A stretch of DNA of 64,000 bases from Planomicrobium sp. YIM 101495 (GTDB lineage Bacteria; Bacillota; Bacilli; Bacillales_A; Planococcaceae), in NCBI RefSeq assembly GCF_009707665.1, contig NZ_WLZW01000001.1, positions 1,488,001 to 1,552,000 on the forward strand, written 5' to 3'. Under the pieces are notes generated by a model. That model saw only the letters and a program-made list of their open reading frames with translations, did no database searches and had not been told where the DNA came from. Shown piece after piece: positions 32,398 through 40,296 of the stretch (position 1 is the first letter of the stretch; each line of letters opens with the position of its first letter). The position numbers and the translations under genes are program-made.

Positions 32398-33587
32398 TTT
32401 TCCTCCTTTGGCACTTCGATCATGATGGCATCCCCTTGGCCTCCGCCTGAGCAGATGGCTGCGATGCCGATGCCCCCGCCGCGGCGTTTCAATTCGTATG
32501 CGAGTGTCAGAATGATACGCGAGCCGCTCGCCCCGATCGGATGGCCAAGTGCGACCGATCCGCCGTTGACGTTGACTTTGTCTTGATCAAGCGATGCGAT
32601 TTGAGCTGATGCAAGTGCGACTGCCGCAAACGCTTCGTTGATCTCGAACAAGTCGATTTCATCCAATGACTTGTTTGTTTTCTTCAATAGTTCATTGATG
32701 ACGATGCCCGGTGTTTCCGGGAAACGATGTGGTTCGATCGCGATTTCCGTATGACCAAGGATGGTTGCAAGCGGTTGCTTGCCTTCCTTCGCCGCACGTT
32801 CATCGCTCATCAAGACCAGCGCTGCTGCTCCGTCATTGATGCCCGGTGCGTTCCCAGCTGTGATCGTGCCGTCTTTGCCGAAAGCTGGCTTCAGTTTCGC
32901 CAGTGATTCGATTGTCGAGTTCGCACGGACCGATTCGTCAGTGTCGACTTTTACCGGATCCCCTTTGCGCTGTGGAATCTCGATTGCGACGATCTCTTCT
33001 GCAAAACGGTCTTTCGCTTCCGTCGCCAGTTTATGCGAGCGAACTGACCACTCGTCTTGCGCTTCACGCGTCAGATTGAAATCTTCGGCTGTGGAATTTC
33101 CGTACGTGCCCATGTGGACTTTGTCGGGATGGAATGAGCAGGACAAGCCGTCGTGGACCATGCCGTCGATGACAGTTGCATCGCCCATGCGAAGCCCCCA
33201 CCGTGCTTTCGGCAAATAGTACGGTGCATTCGACATGGATTCCATGCCGCCCGCTACGATGACTTCCTCGTCGCCGAGGCGGATGATCTGGTCCGCAAGT
33301 GTGACACTGCGTAGACCGGATGCGCATACTTTGTTGATCGTTTCGGATTTCACGTTGTACGGGATGCCCGCTTTATAAGCAGCTTGGCGTGATGGAATCT
33401 GGCCTTGGCCTGCTTGCAGGACGTTCCCCATGATGACTTCCTGCACTTGTCCAGGTTCTACTCCGGCACGATTAAGTGCTTCTTTGATCGCTTGTGCTCC
33501 AAGGTCGCTTGCTGAAAGTGTACTGAGCGCGCCTCCGAATTTTCCGAATGCGGTTCTTGCTCCGTCCAGAATGACTGTTTTAGGCAT
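32394..33587 (-). CDS. Acetyl-CoA C-acetyltransferase (thiolase)
   Basis: 397-residue biosynthetic-type thiolase. Catalytic residues: nucleophile Cys in [12 protein letters not shown], His in [11 protein letters not shown] and second Cys in [11 protein letters not shown]. Condenses or cleaves acetoacetyl-CoA; in this operon it acts with the dehydrogenases in short-chain acyl-CoA turnover. Similar to B. subtilis MmgA. A cre-like site lies 20 bp upstream, and the 298-bp gap before it suggests it may also have its own promoter. Confidence 0.94.
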   Translation of the reverse strand: MPKTVILDGARTAFGKFGGALSTLSASDLGAQAIKEALNRAGVEPGQVQEVIMGNVLQAGQGQIPSRQAAYKAGIPYNVKSETINKVCASGLRSVTLADQIIRLGDEEVIVAGGMESMSNAPYYLPKARWGLRMGDATVIDGMVHDGLSCSFHPDKVHMGTYGNSTAEDFNLTREAQDEWSVRSHKLATEAKDRFAEEIVAIEIPQRKGDPVKVDTDESVRANSTIESLAKLKPAFGKDGTITAGNAPGINDGAAALVLMSDERAAKEGKQPLATILGHTEIAIEPHRFPETPGIVINELLKKTNKSLDEIDLFEINEAFAAVALASAQIASLDQDKVNVNGGSVALGHPIGASGSRIILTLAYELKRRGGGIGIAAICSGGGQGDAIMIEVPKEEK

Positions 33588-33607
33588 AGCATTTCTCCTC
33601 CTTGTTT

Positions 33608-33621
33608 TGAAAACGTTTGCA
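33608..33621. promoter_or_regulatory. CcpA-binding (cre) site candidate upstream of thiolase gene
   Basis: TGAAAACGTTTGCA matches the cre consensus TGWAARCGYTWWCW at 13 of 14 positions. It ends 21 bp before the thiolase ATG, a location expected for catabolite repression of fatty-acid oxidation genes. Confidence 0.6.
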
Positions 33622-33662
33622 CATGACGCTAAAAAATATAAATATTGGGCGGATTCCTGAGA

Positions 33663-33725
33663 ATCGCTGATAAACGGTGAAAAATCGCCGAAAAACTCCA
33701 GAAAACCGCTGATAAATCAAGATCG
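33663..33725. repeat. three-unit array with 21-bp period (array 1)
   Basis: ATCGCTGATAAA at 33663, ATCGCCGAAAAA at 33684 and ACCGCTGATAAA at 33705: exactly 21 bp apart, with the first 12 bases of each unit conserved and the rest variable. Located between the thiolase gene and the Fe-S oxidoreductase gene. Function unknown. Confidence 0.75.
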
Positions 33726-33753
33726 AGGATCCGCTTCGCTAGCTTCGTCGCAA

Positions 33754-33786
33754 ACGCATCGGCCGAACTCCCTTCGGCTAATGCGT
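33754..33786. other. perfect-ended hairpin
   Basis: ACGCAT (33754-33759) with ATGCGT (33781-33786), and GGCCGAA with TTCGGC inside, loop CTCCC. No T-run on either strand, so it is not a standard terminator; it could be a protein site, or an mRNA-stabilising or processing hairpin. Confidence 0.6.
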
Positions 33787-33817
33787 TGACTGAACGCTCG
33801 CTCGGCGACTGGGCAAG

Positions 33818-33850
33818 AGAAAAGGGAGCATGCACTCCCTTTCCCTTTTT
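33818..33850. terminator. terminator-like hairpin downstream of the Fe-S oxidoreductase gene
   Basis: AAAGGGAG and CTCCCTTT (33821-33842) form a stem; on the minus strand it is followed by TTTTCTCTT, on the plus strand by CCCTTTTTTT. It may reduce read-through from the Fe-S oxidoreductase gene into the thiolase gene, implying that the thiolase gene has its own promoter or that termination is partial. Confidence 0.7.
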
Positions 33851-33885
33851 TTCTATCATATCTGAATTTTCCGGCCCTTGCAATG

Positions 33886-36036
33886 TTATTGAACAGGCTG
33901 TAATTCTTTTTCTTGCATTGGAGCAGCTGATCCGTAGATCGACATTTCCAGAAGTTCGGCAACGTCGTACGTTCCGACTGTCTCGTCGACTTCTTTCGCT
34001 TTCGTCCCATCCGAAAGCATCGTCAAGCAGTACGGGCACCCGGACGAGATGATCGTCGGGCTTACTTCGAGTGCTTGCTCAGTACGGGCAACGTTGACAC
34101 GGTGGCCAGCGTCTTCTTCCATCCACATCATCCCGCCGCCTGCGCCACAGCACATGCCGTCCTGGCGGTTACGGACCATCTCGACCAGCTCGACGCCTTC
34201 GATCGCTTTCAGGATTTCACGCGGTGCATCGTATACGTCGTTGTAACGACCGAGGTAACACGAGTCATGGAACGTAATTTTTTCGTGTACCGGGAATTGT
34301 GGTTTTAAGCGGCCGTCCTGGACGAGCTCGAATAGCATTTCCGTATGGTGGTAAACTTCGGCTTCGAATCCGAAGTCCGGATATTCGTTTTTAAAGATGT
34401 TGTAAGCGTGCGGGTCAATTGTAACGATTTTCTTGACGTCCGCTTTTTCAAACTCGCTGATGTTCGCTGTCGCCAACTCCTGGAACAGGAACTCATTTCC
34501 GAGACGACGCGGTGTATCACCAGAGTTTTTCTCTTTGTTTCCGAGAATCGCGAATTTCACTCCCGCTTCGTTCATCAGGCGGGCAAAGCTCATCGCGATC
34601 TTTTGCGAACGGCTGTCGAATGCACCCATCGAACCGACCCAGAAGAGGAATTCGAATTCTTCACCGGCTTTTTTCATTTCTTTCACTGTCGGGATGTGAA
34701 CGTCCGGGTTCGCATCTCTCCAGTTTTCTTTCTCTTTGCGGTTCAGCCCCCAAGGGTTCCCCTGCTTCTCGATGTTTGTCATCGCGCGCTGTGCGTCTTT
34801 GTCCATTTTTCCTTCCGTCATGACAAGGTAACGGCGTAGGTCGATGATTTTATCAACGTGCTCGTTCATAACCGGACATTGGTCTTCACAGTTACGGCAA
34901 GTTGTACATGCCCAGATTTCTTCTTCTGTGATGATGTCGCCGATCAAGCTCGGGCTGTAGATGTCTTCAATGATTGCACCTTCAGCGCCAGCTGCCATCG
35001 CCAGTTGGTTCCCTTGCGTGTTGCCGAAAGCCATTGCTGGAACCCATGGCTTCTTCTGTGTCATGACGGCACCAGTGTTCGTCAAGTTGTCACGAAGCTT
35101 CGTGATCAAGTCCATCGGAGACAGCATCTTACCTGTTCCGGTTGCCGGACACATATTCGTGCATCGCCCACACTCTACACATGCGTAGAAGTCGAGCATT
35201 TGCGTTTGCTTGAAATCAGTGATTTTCCCTACACCAAATGTCGGCATCGCGTCCGGATCGTCTTCATCCGCATCTTCCAATGCTTCAAAATCGATCGGCT
35301 GCAAGCGGCCAACGTGGTCCGTACGGTGGAACCAAGTGTTCACCGGACCGAACAGCAAGTGCGCGTGCTTCGATTGCGGCACGTAAACCAGGAACGTCAA
35401 GAGGATCAATAAGTGAATCCACCACATGACGTAGAAGATCGATGCTGCAGCTACTTCAGGCAGCCATTGGAATGCCATCGCGATAACAGATGCGACCGGT
35501 TCACTCCAAGTTCCTTCGTGACCGTGCCAGATCAACGCCATTCCGTTACCTGCAAGCACTGTCACCATCAAGCCACCGATGAAAATCAAGACGAGACCGG
35601 ACTTGAATCCGCGCTTCAGACGGACAAGCTTCTCGACGTAACGGCGGTAGAACGCCCAAACAACCGCTACAAGAATCGTCAATGTAACAATTTCCTGGAA
35701 GAACGTGAATGCCGGGTAGAGCGGGCCAAGCGGCAAATGCGCTTCCGGCGAAAGCCCTTTGATGATGAAGTCCAAGGCACTCAGCTGCACCAACAGGAAT
35801 CCGTAGAAGAACATGACGTGGATCGTTCCACTCTTCTTATCCTTCATCAATTTCTTCTGGCCGAATACGTTGACCATGACTTTTCTGATTCGTTCGTTGA
35901 AGTTATCTTCAACTTCCACTTTCTGCCCAAGCTTTATGTAATCGTATCTGCTCTTTAAAAGGTAAATGAACAAATAGACCCCATATACTACTACAGCCAG
36001 GAACAGAATCCAATTCGCAATGAGCAATGGCTCCAT
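33886..36036 (-). CDS. Membrane (Fe-S) oxidoreductase, FadF-like, heterodisulfide-reductase related
   Basis: 716 residues. N-terminal half: about six transmembrane helices of the nitrate-reductase-gamma type (heme b binding likely). Middle: two ferredoxin-type 4Fe-4S clusters, CVECGRCTNMCPATG and CTTCRNCEDQCPV. C-terminus: CCG-domain cysteines including DSCYLGRYND and CCGAGGGMMW. The domain order matches B. subtilis YwjF (FadF), which is associated with acyl-CoA dehydrogenases and probably carries electrons from ETF to the quinone pool. It is the first gene of the operon; its promoter (36123-36151) overlaps a FadR-like operator. Confidence 0.9.
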   Translation of the reverse strand: MEPLLIANWILFLAVVVYGVYLFIYLLKSRYDYIKLGQKVEVEDNFNERIRKVMVNVFGQKKLMKDKKSGTIHVMFFYGFLLVQLSALDFIIKGLSPEAHLPLGPLYPAFTFFQEIVTLTILVAVVWAFYRRYVEKLVRLKRGFKSGLVLIFIGGLMVTVLAGNGMALIWHGHEGTWSEPVASVIAMAFQWLPEVAAASIFYVMWWIHLLILLTFLVYVPQSKHAHLLFGPVNTWFHRTDHVGRLQPIDFEALEDADEDDPDAMPTFGVGKITDFKQTQMLDFYACVECGRCTNMCPATGTGKMLSPMDLITKLRDNLTNTGAVMTQKKPWVPAMAFGNTQGNQLAMAAGAEGAIIEDIYSPSLIGDIITEEEIWACTTCRNCEDQCPVMNEHVDKIIDLRRYLVMTEGKMDKDAQRAMTNIEKQGNPWGLNRKEKENWRDANPDVHIPTVKEMKKAGEEFEFLFWVGSMGAFDSRSQKIAMSFARLMNEAGVKFAILGNKEKNSGDTPRRLGNEFLFQELATANISEFEKADVKKIVTIDPHAYNIFKNEYPDFGFEAEVYHHTEMLFELVQDGRLKPQFPVHEKITFHDSCYLGRYNDVYDAPREILKAIEGVELVEMVRNRQDGMCCGAGGGMMWMEEDAGHRVNVARTEQALEVSPTIISSGCPYCLTMLSDGTKAKEVDETVGTYDVAELLEMSIYGSAAPMQEKELQPVQ

Positions 36037-36122
36037 CGTGCAGTCCCCCTTGTGAATATATTCTAATAATTCCTTATGACAAAGTGTACGGAATATTTCT
36101 CCGCTTGTCGATGCTAATTTCT

Positions 36123-36151
36123 ATCATAATAATGAATGAGCATTCAGTCAA
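36123..36151 (-). promoter_or_regulatory. promoter with overlapping FadR-like operator
   Basis: Minus strand: TTGACT (36146-36151), 17-bp spacer, TATGAT (36123-36128). The plus-strand sequence TGAATGAGCATTCAGTCA at 36133-36150 matches the B. subtilis FadR consensus (TGAATGAMTANTCATTCA) at 14 or 15 of 18 positions and fills the spacer and -35, so bound repressor would block polymerase directly. Confidence 0.75.
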
Positions 36152-36269
36152 CAAGGAATTTGAAAAGGCTTTCTATTTTTTGAAAATAGATTCTTCTCCA
36201 GTTTAGCACACACTAACCAACGCTCCATAAGAAATTTTTCCCAATCGCAAAACTGGAATCCTTCCTCGC

Positions 36270-36305
36270 AAAAAAGCCCGGCAGCCTAATCGACGGCTGC
36301 CGGGC
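36270..36305 (-). terminator. terminator of the B12 operon
   Basis: On the minus strand GCCCGGCAGCC pairs perfectly with GGCTGCCGGGC (11 bp, 36276-36305) around GTCGATTA, followed by TTTTTT. It closes the B12 operon 7 bp after the last stop. Confidence 0.95.
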
Positions 36306-36311
36306 TCTTCC

Positions 36312-36992
36312 CTATGATTCAAACTGGAGTGCAACGAATTCAGCACCGAAATGCTGCATCGCCGCTCCAACTTTCTCAACCGCAACACCAATTAAAACAG
36401 ATGTACCCGGTCCACCAGATGTGGACGAGTCGATACGTTCAATCGATGTAGGCTTCTTCCCAATCATGCGCTCCGCTTCCGACGCGACGCCTTGCGAACC
36501 GACCGGCCAAACGCGTTCAGCAAGACCGCCTTCAATCGCTTCTTGAATCACCTTCAAGTCCGCCACTCGGTCCTTCTCGAGAAGGACACGTTGTCCGACG
36601 AGCGGGACGCCATAAAGGAACCAATGCAGTCCTTCCGTTGTCACCGCGCGCTTCCTTTTCCCAAGCAACGTAACGGAAACTGCGGATTGCATCGTCTCCA
36701 TATTTGTTTCGGAGCTGCCGGAAATCGGCGGGCACGGAATTCCTGCTTGGCTGAATAATTGTTCGATCCCTTCGACGTAACGATGCCAATGAGCATCACC
36801 ACTGAAGTTTTGAAGAAGTACGGCTTCCGGCTCACTGCCTGCCGCCCATTGTTCGAGCAGGGCGACGCGGGCTGCGAAGTTAGCCGTCACCTCGTCCGGT
36901 GCTGCAACAACATCTGCAGGCTTCTCCCCGATGGCCGCAGAATTGTCCGTCGTGATGATCCAATCGCCGAGTGCCAAAGCGTTGCGCGTCAT
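36312..36992 (-). CDS. cblS: Probable alpha-ribazole kinase CblS (AIR-synthase-related)
   Basis: 226 residues with a PurM/AIR-synthase-like N-terminus (GDWIITTDNSAAIGEK). Firmicutes lacking the DMB-activating enzyme CobT use CblT to import alpha-ribazole and CblS to phosphorylate it; the two genes are usually adjacent, as here (4-bp overlap). The product alpha-ribazole phosphate is joined by CobS to AdoCbi-GDP. Identification rests on family resemblance and on being paired with cblT at the end of a B12 operon. Confidence 0.75.
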   Translation of the reverse strand: MTRNALALGDWIITTDNSAAIGEKPADVVAAPDEVTANFAARVALLEQWAAGSEPEAVLLQNFSGDAHWHRYVEGIEQLFSQAGIPCPPISGSSETNMETMQSAVSVTLLGKRKRAVTTEGLHWFLYGVPLVGQRVLLEKDRVADLKVIQEAIEGGLAERVWPVGSQGVASEAERMIGKKPTSIERIDSSTSGGPGTSVLIGVAVEKVGAAMQHFGAEFVALQFES

Positions 36993-37462
36993 TGGGTTGC
37001 CATCCTCGCTTTCAGGACGAACGGCATGACAAGTGCCGCCACGACAGCATTAATCATTGCCGCAAGGAGAAGTCCAGGCACTGCTGCGTAGAAAAATGCC
37101 GGTGACAGGATGAAGTAAAACGGAATCGCTGCGATGATGCCGTTGCCGATAATGAAGACTGGCCAGATCAAGAACTTCGCCCCTTTTTGGTGCATCAAGG
37201 CGAAAATGAAGATGATGGCCGCCATCTCGATTCCGATCACCGCATGCATTGGTCCGAGTGGGAATCCACCCGACAGCGCTGACAATAAATGACCAAGGCC
37301 GCCGACCGCTGCAGCGAGCGCAGGAGATAGGATGAATGCGGCGACGAGCGCCGGCATCGCATCCATTGCGATCGAAGCAGGACCGAGCGGAATTTTCACC
37401 ATGCCACCAACAGCCGAAAGTGCGATGAACAAAGCCGTCAGCGTCAATGTGCGCGTATTCAT
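36989..37462 (-). CDS. cblT: ECF transporter S component, probable alpha-ribazole importer CblT
   Basis: 157 residues with about five or six hydrophobic segments, the pattern of ECF substrate-binding (S) subunits (MNTRTLTLTALFIALSAVGG at the N-terminus, motif GGFPLGPMHAVIG). It overlaps pduO and cblS by 4 bp each. The general ECF energising module (ecfA/A'/T) must come from elsewhere. The name CblT follows from the pairing with CblS; another cobalamin-precursor substrate is possible. Confidence 0.75.
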   Translation of the reverse strand: MNTRTLTLTALFIALSAVGGMVKIPLGPASIAMDAMPALVAAFILSPALAAAVGGLGHLLSALSGGFPLGPMHAVIGIEMAAIIFIFALMHQKGAKFLIWPVFIIGNGIIAAIPFYFILSPAFFYAAVPGLLLAAMINAVVAALVMPFVLKARMATQ

Positions 37463-38055
37463 TCCTTCTTATCCTTGCCGCGTCCGCCATTTTTGAAGAC
37501 GACTTCGCCGCGGATATACTCCGTATCCGGGATACCGCTCCGTGAGTTCACGACGCGTGACGCTGCGAATAAATAATCCGACAGGCGGTTCAAGTATTGA
37601 CGCACGACCGGTGGATAATCACCGCCCGCTTTCGCGAGTGTTACCGTCTGACGCTCTGCACGGCGCGCGATAGTGCGGGCAATATGCAACGTTGCTGCAG
37701 CCGGTGAACCTCCTGGCAAAATGAAACGTTCAAGCGGCGCTGGTTCTTGCACCAACACGTCGATGCGCTCCTCGAGCACTTCGACCGCTTGTTCCGTCAA
37801 TTTGTAGTTCGGTTCTTTCCTCACGTCCGACAAGTCGCCGCCGCAGTCGAACAATTCGTTTTGAATCGCCGTCAAGTCTTCGCGTAAGTCTTTGAAAAGC
37901 TCGGGATCCAATTCCGTGATTGCTTTGCCGATGAACGAATTCAGCTCATCCGTCGTGCCGTATGCTTCTACGCGTGGGTCGTCCTTATCCGTTCGCGCAC
38001 CGATCAAGCTGGTCTTTCCGCCATCCCCTGTTTTCGTGTAAAGTTTCATGTCCAT
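37459..38055 (-). CDS. pduO: ATP:cob(I)alamin adenosyltransferase, PduO type
   Basis: Transfers the 5'-deoxyadenosyl group from ATP to cob(I)alamin, making the cofactor for IcmF. 198 residues with the signature N-terminus KLYTKTGDGGKTSLIGA, EAYGTTDELNS, and the C-terminal NRLSDYLFAASR motif. Overlaps the CobU-like gene by 10 bp and cblT by 4 bp. Confidence 0.95.
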   Translation of the reverse strand: MDMKLYTKTGDGGKTSLIGARTDKDDPRVEAYGTTDELNSFIGKAITELDPELFKDLREDLTAIQNELFDCGGDLSDVRKEPNYKLTEQAVEVLEERIDVLVQEPAPLERFILPGGSPAAATLHIARTIARRAERQTVTLAKAGGDYPPVVRQYLNRLSDYLFAASRVVNSRSGIPDTEYIRGEVVFKNGGRGKDKKE

Positions 38056-38447
38056 CCGTCCCCTTTCAAATTTTCAGGCAGGCCGTACCAAATCCTTGTA
38101 ATGCTCTGTGCTTCTTTGAACAACAATTGATAAATCCGTCCCGTGGCATCGCGCCATTGCCGGTCCAATGGGTCGAGTGGAACGATGCCCCGGCTGATGT
38201 CCGTCAAGATCCATATATGTATGTTTACTTGCTGCTTATCGAGCGCGCCTTGCACTTGTTTCACGATGTGCGCTTCTGACGCGCCTTGTTCCAGCTGGCC
38301 GTAAATCCACTCCTCCAAACCAGTGGTCACTGTTGTGTGATTCGATGCTTCCGGCAAAATCTCCTCGTACCAGTCGACTTGGCCAGTCAGTCGGTCTTGG
38401 ACGAATTGCCGTTTGCCGTTAAATGCACCTCCGAAAACGATATGCAT
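38046..38447 (-). CDS. short CobU-like P-loop protein
   Basis: 133 residues, much shorter than the standard CobU at 39748-40296. It keeps a P-loop (FGGAFNGKRQ) and a C-terminal segment DISRGIVPLDPLDRQWRDATG that parallels the CobU motif NEVG-GIVP-RRFRD-GR, but much of the GMP-transfer region is missing. It may be a kinase-only relative, a regulatory paralogue or a decaying copy. The ATG at 38447 has AGGAGGG upstream and lies 61 bp inside cobC in another frame. A longer frame to 38591 would lie wholly inside cobC and is rejected. Confidence 0.75.
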   Translation of the reverse strand: MHIVFGGAFNGKRQFVQDRLTGQVDWYEEILPEASNHTTVTTGLEEWIYGQLEQGASEAHIVKQVQGALDKQQVNIHIWILTDISRGIVPLDPLDRQWRDATGRIYQLLFKEAQSITRIWYGLPENLKGDGWT

Positions 38448-38983
38448 GGCTGTCCCTCCTCGAATGCATGCCGGCTCGTCCACGTGAGACGGTACCGGTA
38501 GCCGTGGCGCACGATTTGTTGTGCGAATTCTTCTTTCAAAGCCTTGGCGATCAAGTAGCGGATCGGTCCGCCGTGCGCGACGACGATGCAAGAAGAAGTG
38601 TCCGGCAATTTTAAAACAGCGCGGTCGACCCGCTCCGCCATCTCCGTCAAGCTTTCGCCGCCAGGAGGACGGTGAAGCTCCGGGTCATCAATCCACTGCC
38701 GGTAATGCAGATCCGCCTTCAGCTGGTCGTACGTCTTCAGCTCCCAGTCACCGAAATGGCATTCCCGGAAATCCGGGTCCGCGGTGTATTCGGCATTCGG
38801 GAACAAAACCGCTGCAGTTTCCCGGCAGCGTACTAAGTCGCTTCCCCACACACGGGTGGCCTTCTCATCCTGAGCGCCAATGAATGGGAGGACCGATTCG
38901 TCCGTCCAGCCGAGATAGCGCTTCTCGCGGTTACTCTCGGTCGGTGCGTGGCGAATCAGATCAAGAGTAAAAGAACGATCCAT
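38387..38983 (-). CDS. cobC: Histidine phosphatase, probable alpha-ribazole phosphatase CobC
   Basis: 198-residue phosphoglycerate-mutase-like enzyme. The catalytic motif is LIRHAPTESN (RHA in place of the commoner RHG), with the second histidine in VVAHGGPIRYL. In B12 loop assembly CobC removes the phosphate from alpha-ribazole phosphate or from cobalamin phosphate. The assignment within this broad superfamily rests on its place between cobS and pduO. Overlaps cobS by 28 bp and the next gene by 61 bp. Confidence 0.85.
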   Translation of the reverse strand: MDRSFTLDLIRHAPTESNREKRYLGWTDESVLPFIGAQDEKATRVWGSDLVRCRETAAVLFPNAEYTADPDFRECHFGDWELKTYDQLKADLHYRQWIDDPELHRPPGGESLTEMAERVDRAVLKLPDTSSCIVVAHGGPIRYLIAKALKEEFAQQIVRHGYRYRLTWTSRHAFEEGQPCISFSEVHLTANGNSSKTD

Positions 38984-39726
38984 AGCACCAATTCAGCTCC
39001 TTCCACACCCGCTCCGAACAAATCGCCGGTCATCCCGCCAAAATGCTTCTTGCACCAGCTGCCGTAAAGAAAAGCGAACAGTGCCATCGCTGCAAATACG
39101 GCGATGGCGAGCAGCCATTGTGTCGTCAGCACGAGAATGATTGCACCAATGATCGTATAAACGACCGTTGCAGCCACTAGCTTCCCCCGGTTCGCATGCT
39201 GCTGGAAATAAGCCGCAAGTCCGGTCGTCTTGGCGCTTTTCACCGAAGCGAAAAGAATCAGTAAGACGATCCGCGCTGCGAACGGAATCGCGATGACGGC
39301 CGCGAGCGGAACAGCTTCCACGATTTCTGCCACTAGGATGATTTTCCCGACGACAAAGAACAACAGGACCATGACGCCGAATGCACCGATGCGCGGATCT
39401 TCCATGATCGCAAACCGTTTTTCCCGGTCACGGTAAGAGAAGAACGCATCACCCGCATCCGCCAGGCCGTCGAGGTGAAGACCGCCCGTCAGGACAACCG
39501 CCCCTAAGACAATGACAAATGCCGTTAGCAGTGAGCTGATGTCAGTGAACTCCTTCATTCCGAACAGCGCGAGCGCAACGATGCCACCGAGCCCTATGCC
39601 CACTGCTGGCAGCGCCATATACATCGCGGTAATATCGGAGCGCTCCATCCGGACTTCACGCCGAATGGGCAGCACCGTAAAAAACTGGAGCGCCAGCAAC
39701 ATGCCGTTTTTCAGTGAGGCGAGCAT
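38956..39726 (-). CDS. cobS: Adenosylcobinamide-GDP ribazoletransferase (cobalamin synthase)
   Basis: Membrane enzyme joining AdoCbi-GDP to alpha-ribazole (phosphate). 256 residues with at least six hydrophobic segments and the metal-binding motif TGGLHLDGLADAGDAFFSYRD. A second conserved region, GMTGDLFGAGVEGAE, is near the C-terminus. Lies 21 bp after cobU. Confidence 0.95.
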   Translation of the reverse strand: MLASLKNGMLLALQFFTVLPIRREVRMERSDITAMYMALPAVGIGLGGIVALALFGMKEFTDISSLLTAFVIVLGAVVLTGGLHLDGLADAGDAFFSYRDREKRFAIMEDPRIGAFGVMVLLFFVVGKIILVAEIVEAVPLAAVIAIPFAARIVLLILFASVKSAKTTGLAAYFQQHANRGKLVAATVVYTIIGAIILVLTTQWLLAIAVFAAMALFAFLYGSWCKKHFGGMTGDLFGAGVEGAELVLWIVLLLLI

Positions 39727-39747
39727 TTGCCCCGCCTCCTCCCTCTA

Positions 39748-40296
39748 TCATTTCCTGTGAAACGCCAGTCCGCTTTCCATTTCAATCGCTTGCACCGCTT
39801 CACTCGCGAGCCAAATGTGAATGCGGCCGAGCCATCTTTGGTAGGACGGATCCTTGATTGGCTCATCCAGTACTTCGTTCGAGACGATGACGAACAGCGA
39901 GGCGCGAACGCGGATGCGAGCGATGGTCATTTGCAACTCCTGCCACTTCCGTTCCATGCAACCTTCCGTTTCCACGCACGGCGTCCCGTGCTCCCAGCCT
40001 GCGTACAATTCGTTCGCAAGCCACGTCGTCACGCAGTCCCATAAAACGGCTGCGCCTTCTGGAATATCTTCGACCACTCTTTCAAACTTCACCTGCGCTT
40101 CGATTGTCGTCCAACCGTCAAACTGGCGGTCACGCCGGTGCTTGTGTATGCGTTCGTCCATTTCAGCGTCGCCTTTTTGGCCGCTCGCAAGGTATAAGCG
40201 CTCACTGCTGCCGTGTTCCCGGATCAGTTTCTCAGCATAAGCACTTTTCCCGCTTCGGACGCCGCCGCTGATGAAGATCAATTCGCTTCCAGCCAT
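39748..40296 (-). CDS. cobU: Adenosylcobinamide kinase / guanylyltransferase
   Basis: Phosphorylates AdoCbi and then transfers GMP to it. 182 residues starting MAGSELIFISGGVRSGKSAY, with the P-loop GGVRSGKS, the guanylylation region IHKHRRDR and the C-terminal VSNEV motif. The ATG at 40296 overlaps the cobD gene by 19 bp; the reading frame stays open to 40359 but the added part lies inside cobD and does not resemble the family. Confidence 0.93.
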   Translation of the reverse strand: MAGSELIFISGGVRSGKSAYAEKLIREHGSSERLYLASGQKGDAEMDERIHKHRRDRQFDGWTTIEAQVKFERVVEDIPEGAAVLWDCVTTWLANELYAGWEHGTPCVETEGCMERKWQELQMTIARIRVRASLFVIVSNEVLDEPIKDPSYQRWLGRIHIWLASEAVQAIEMESGLAFHRK

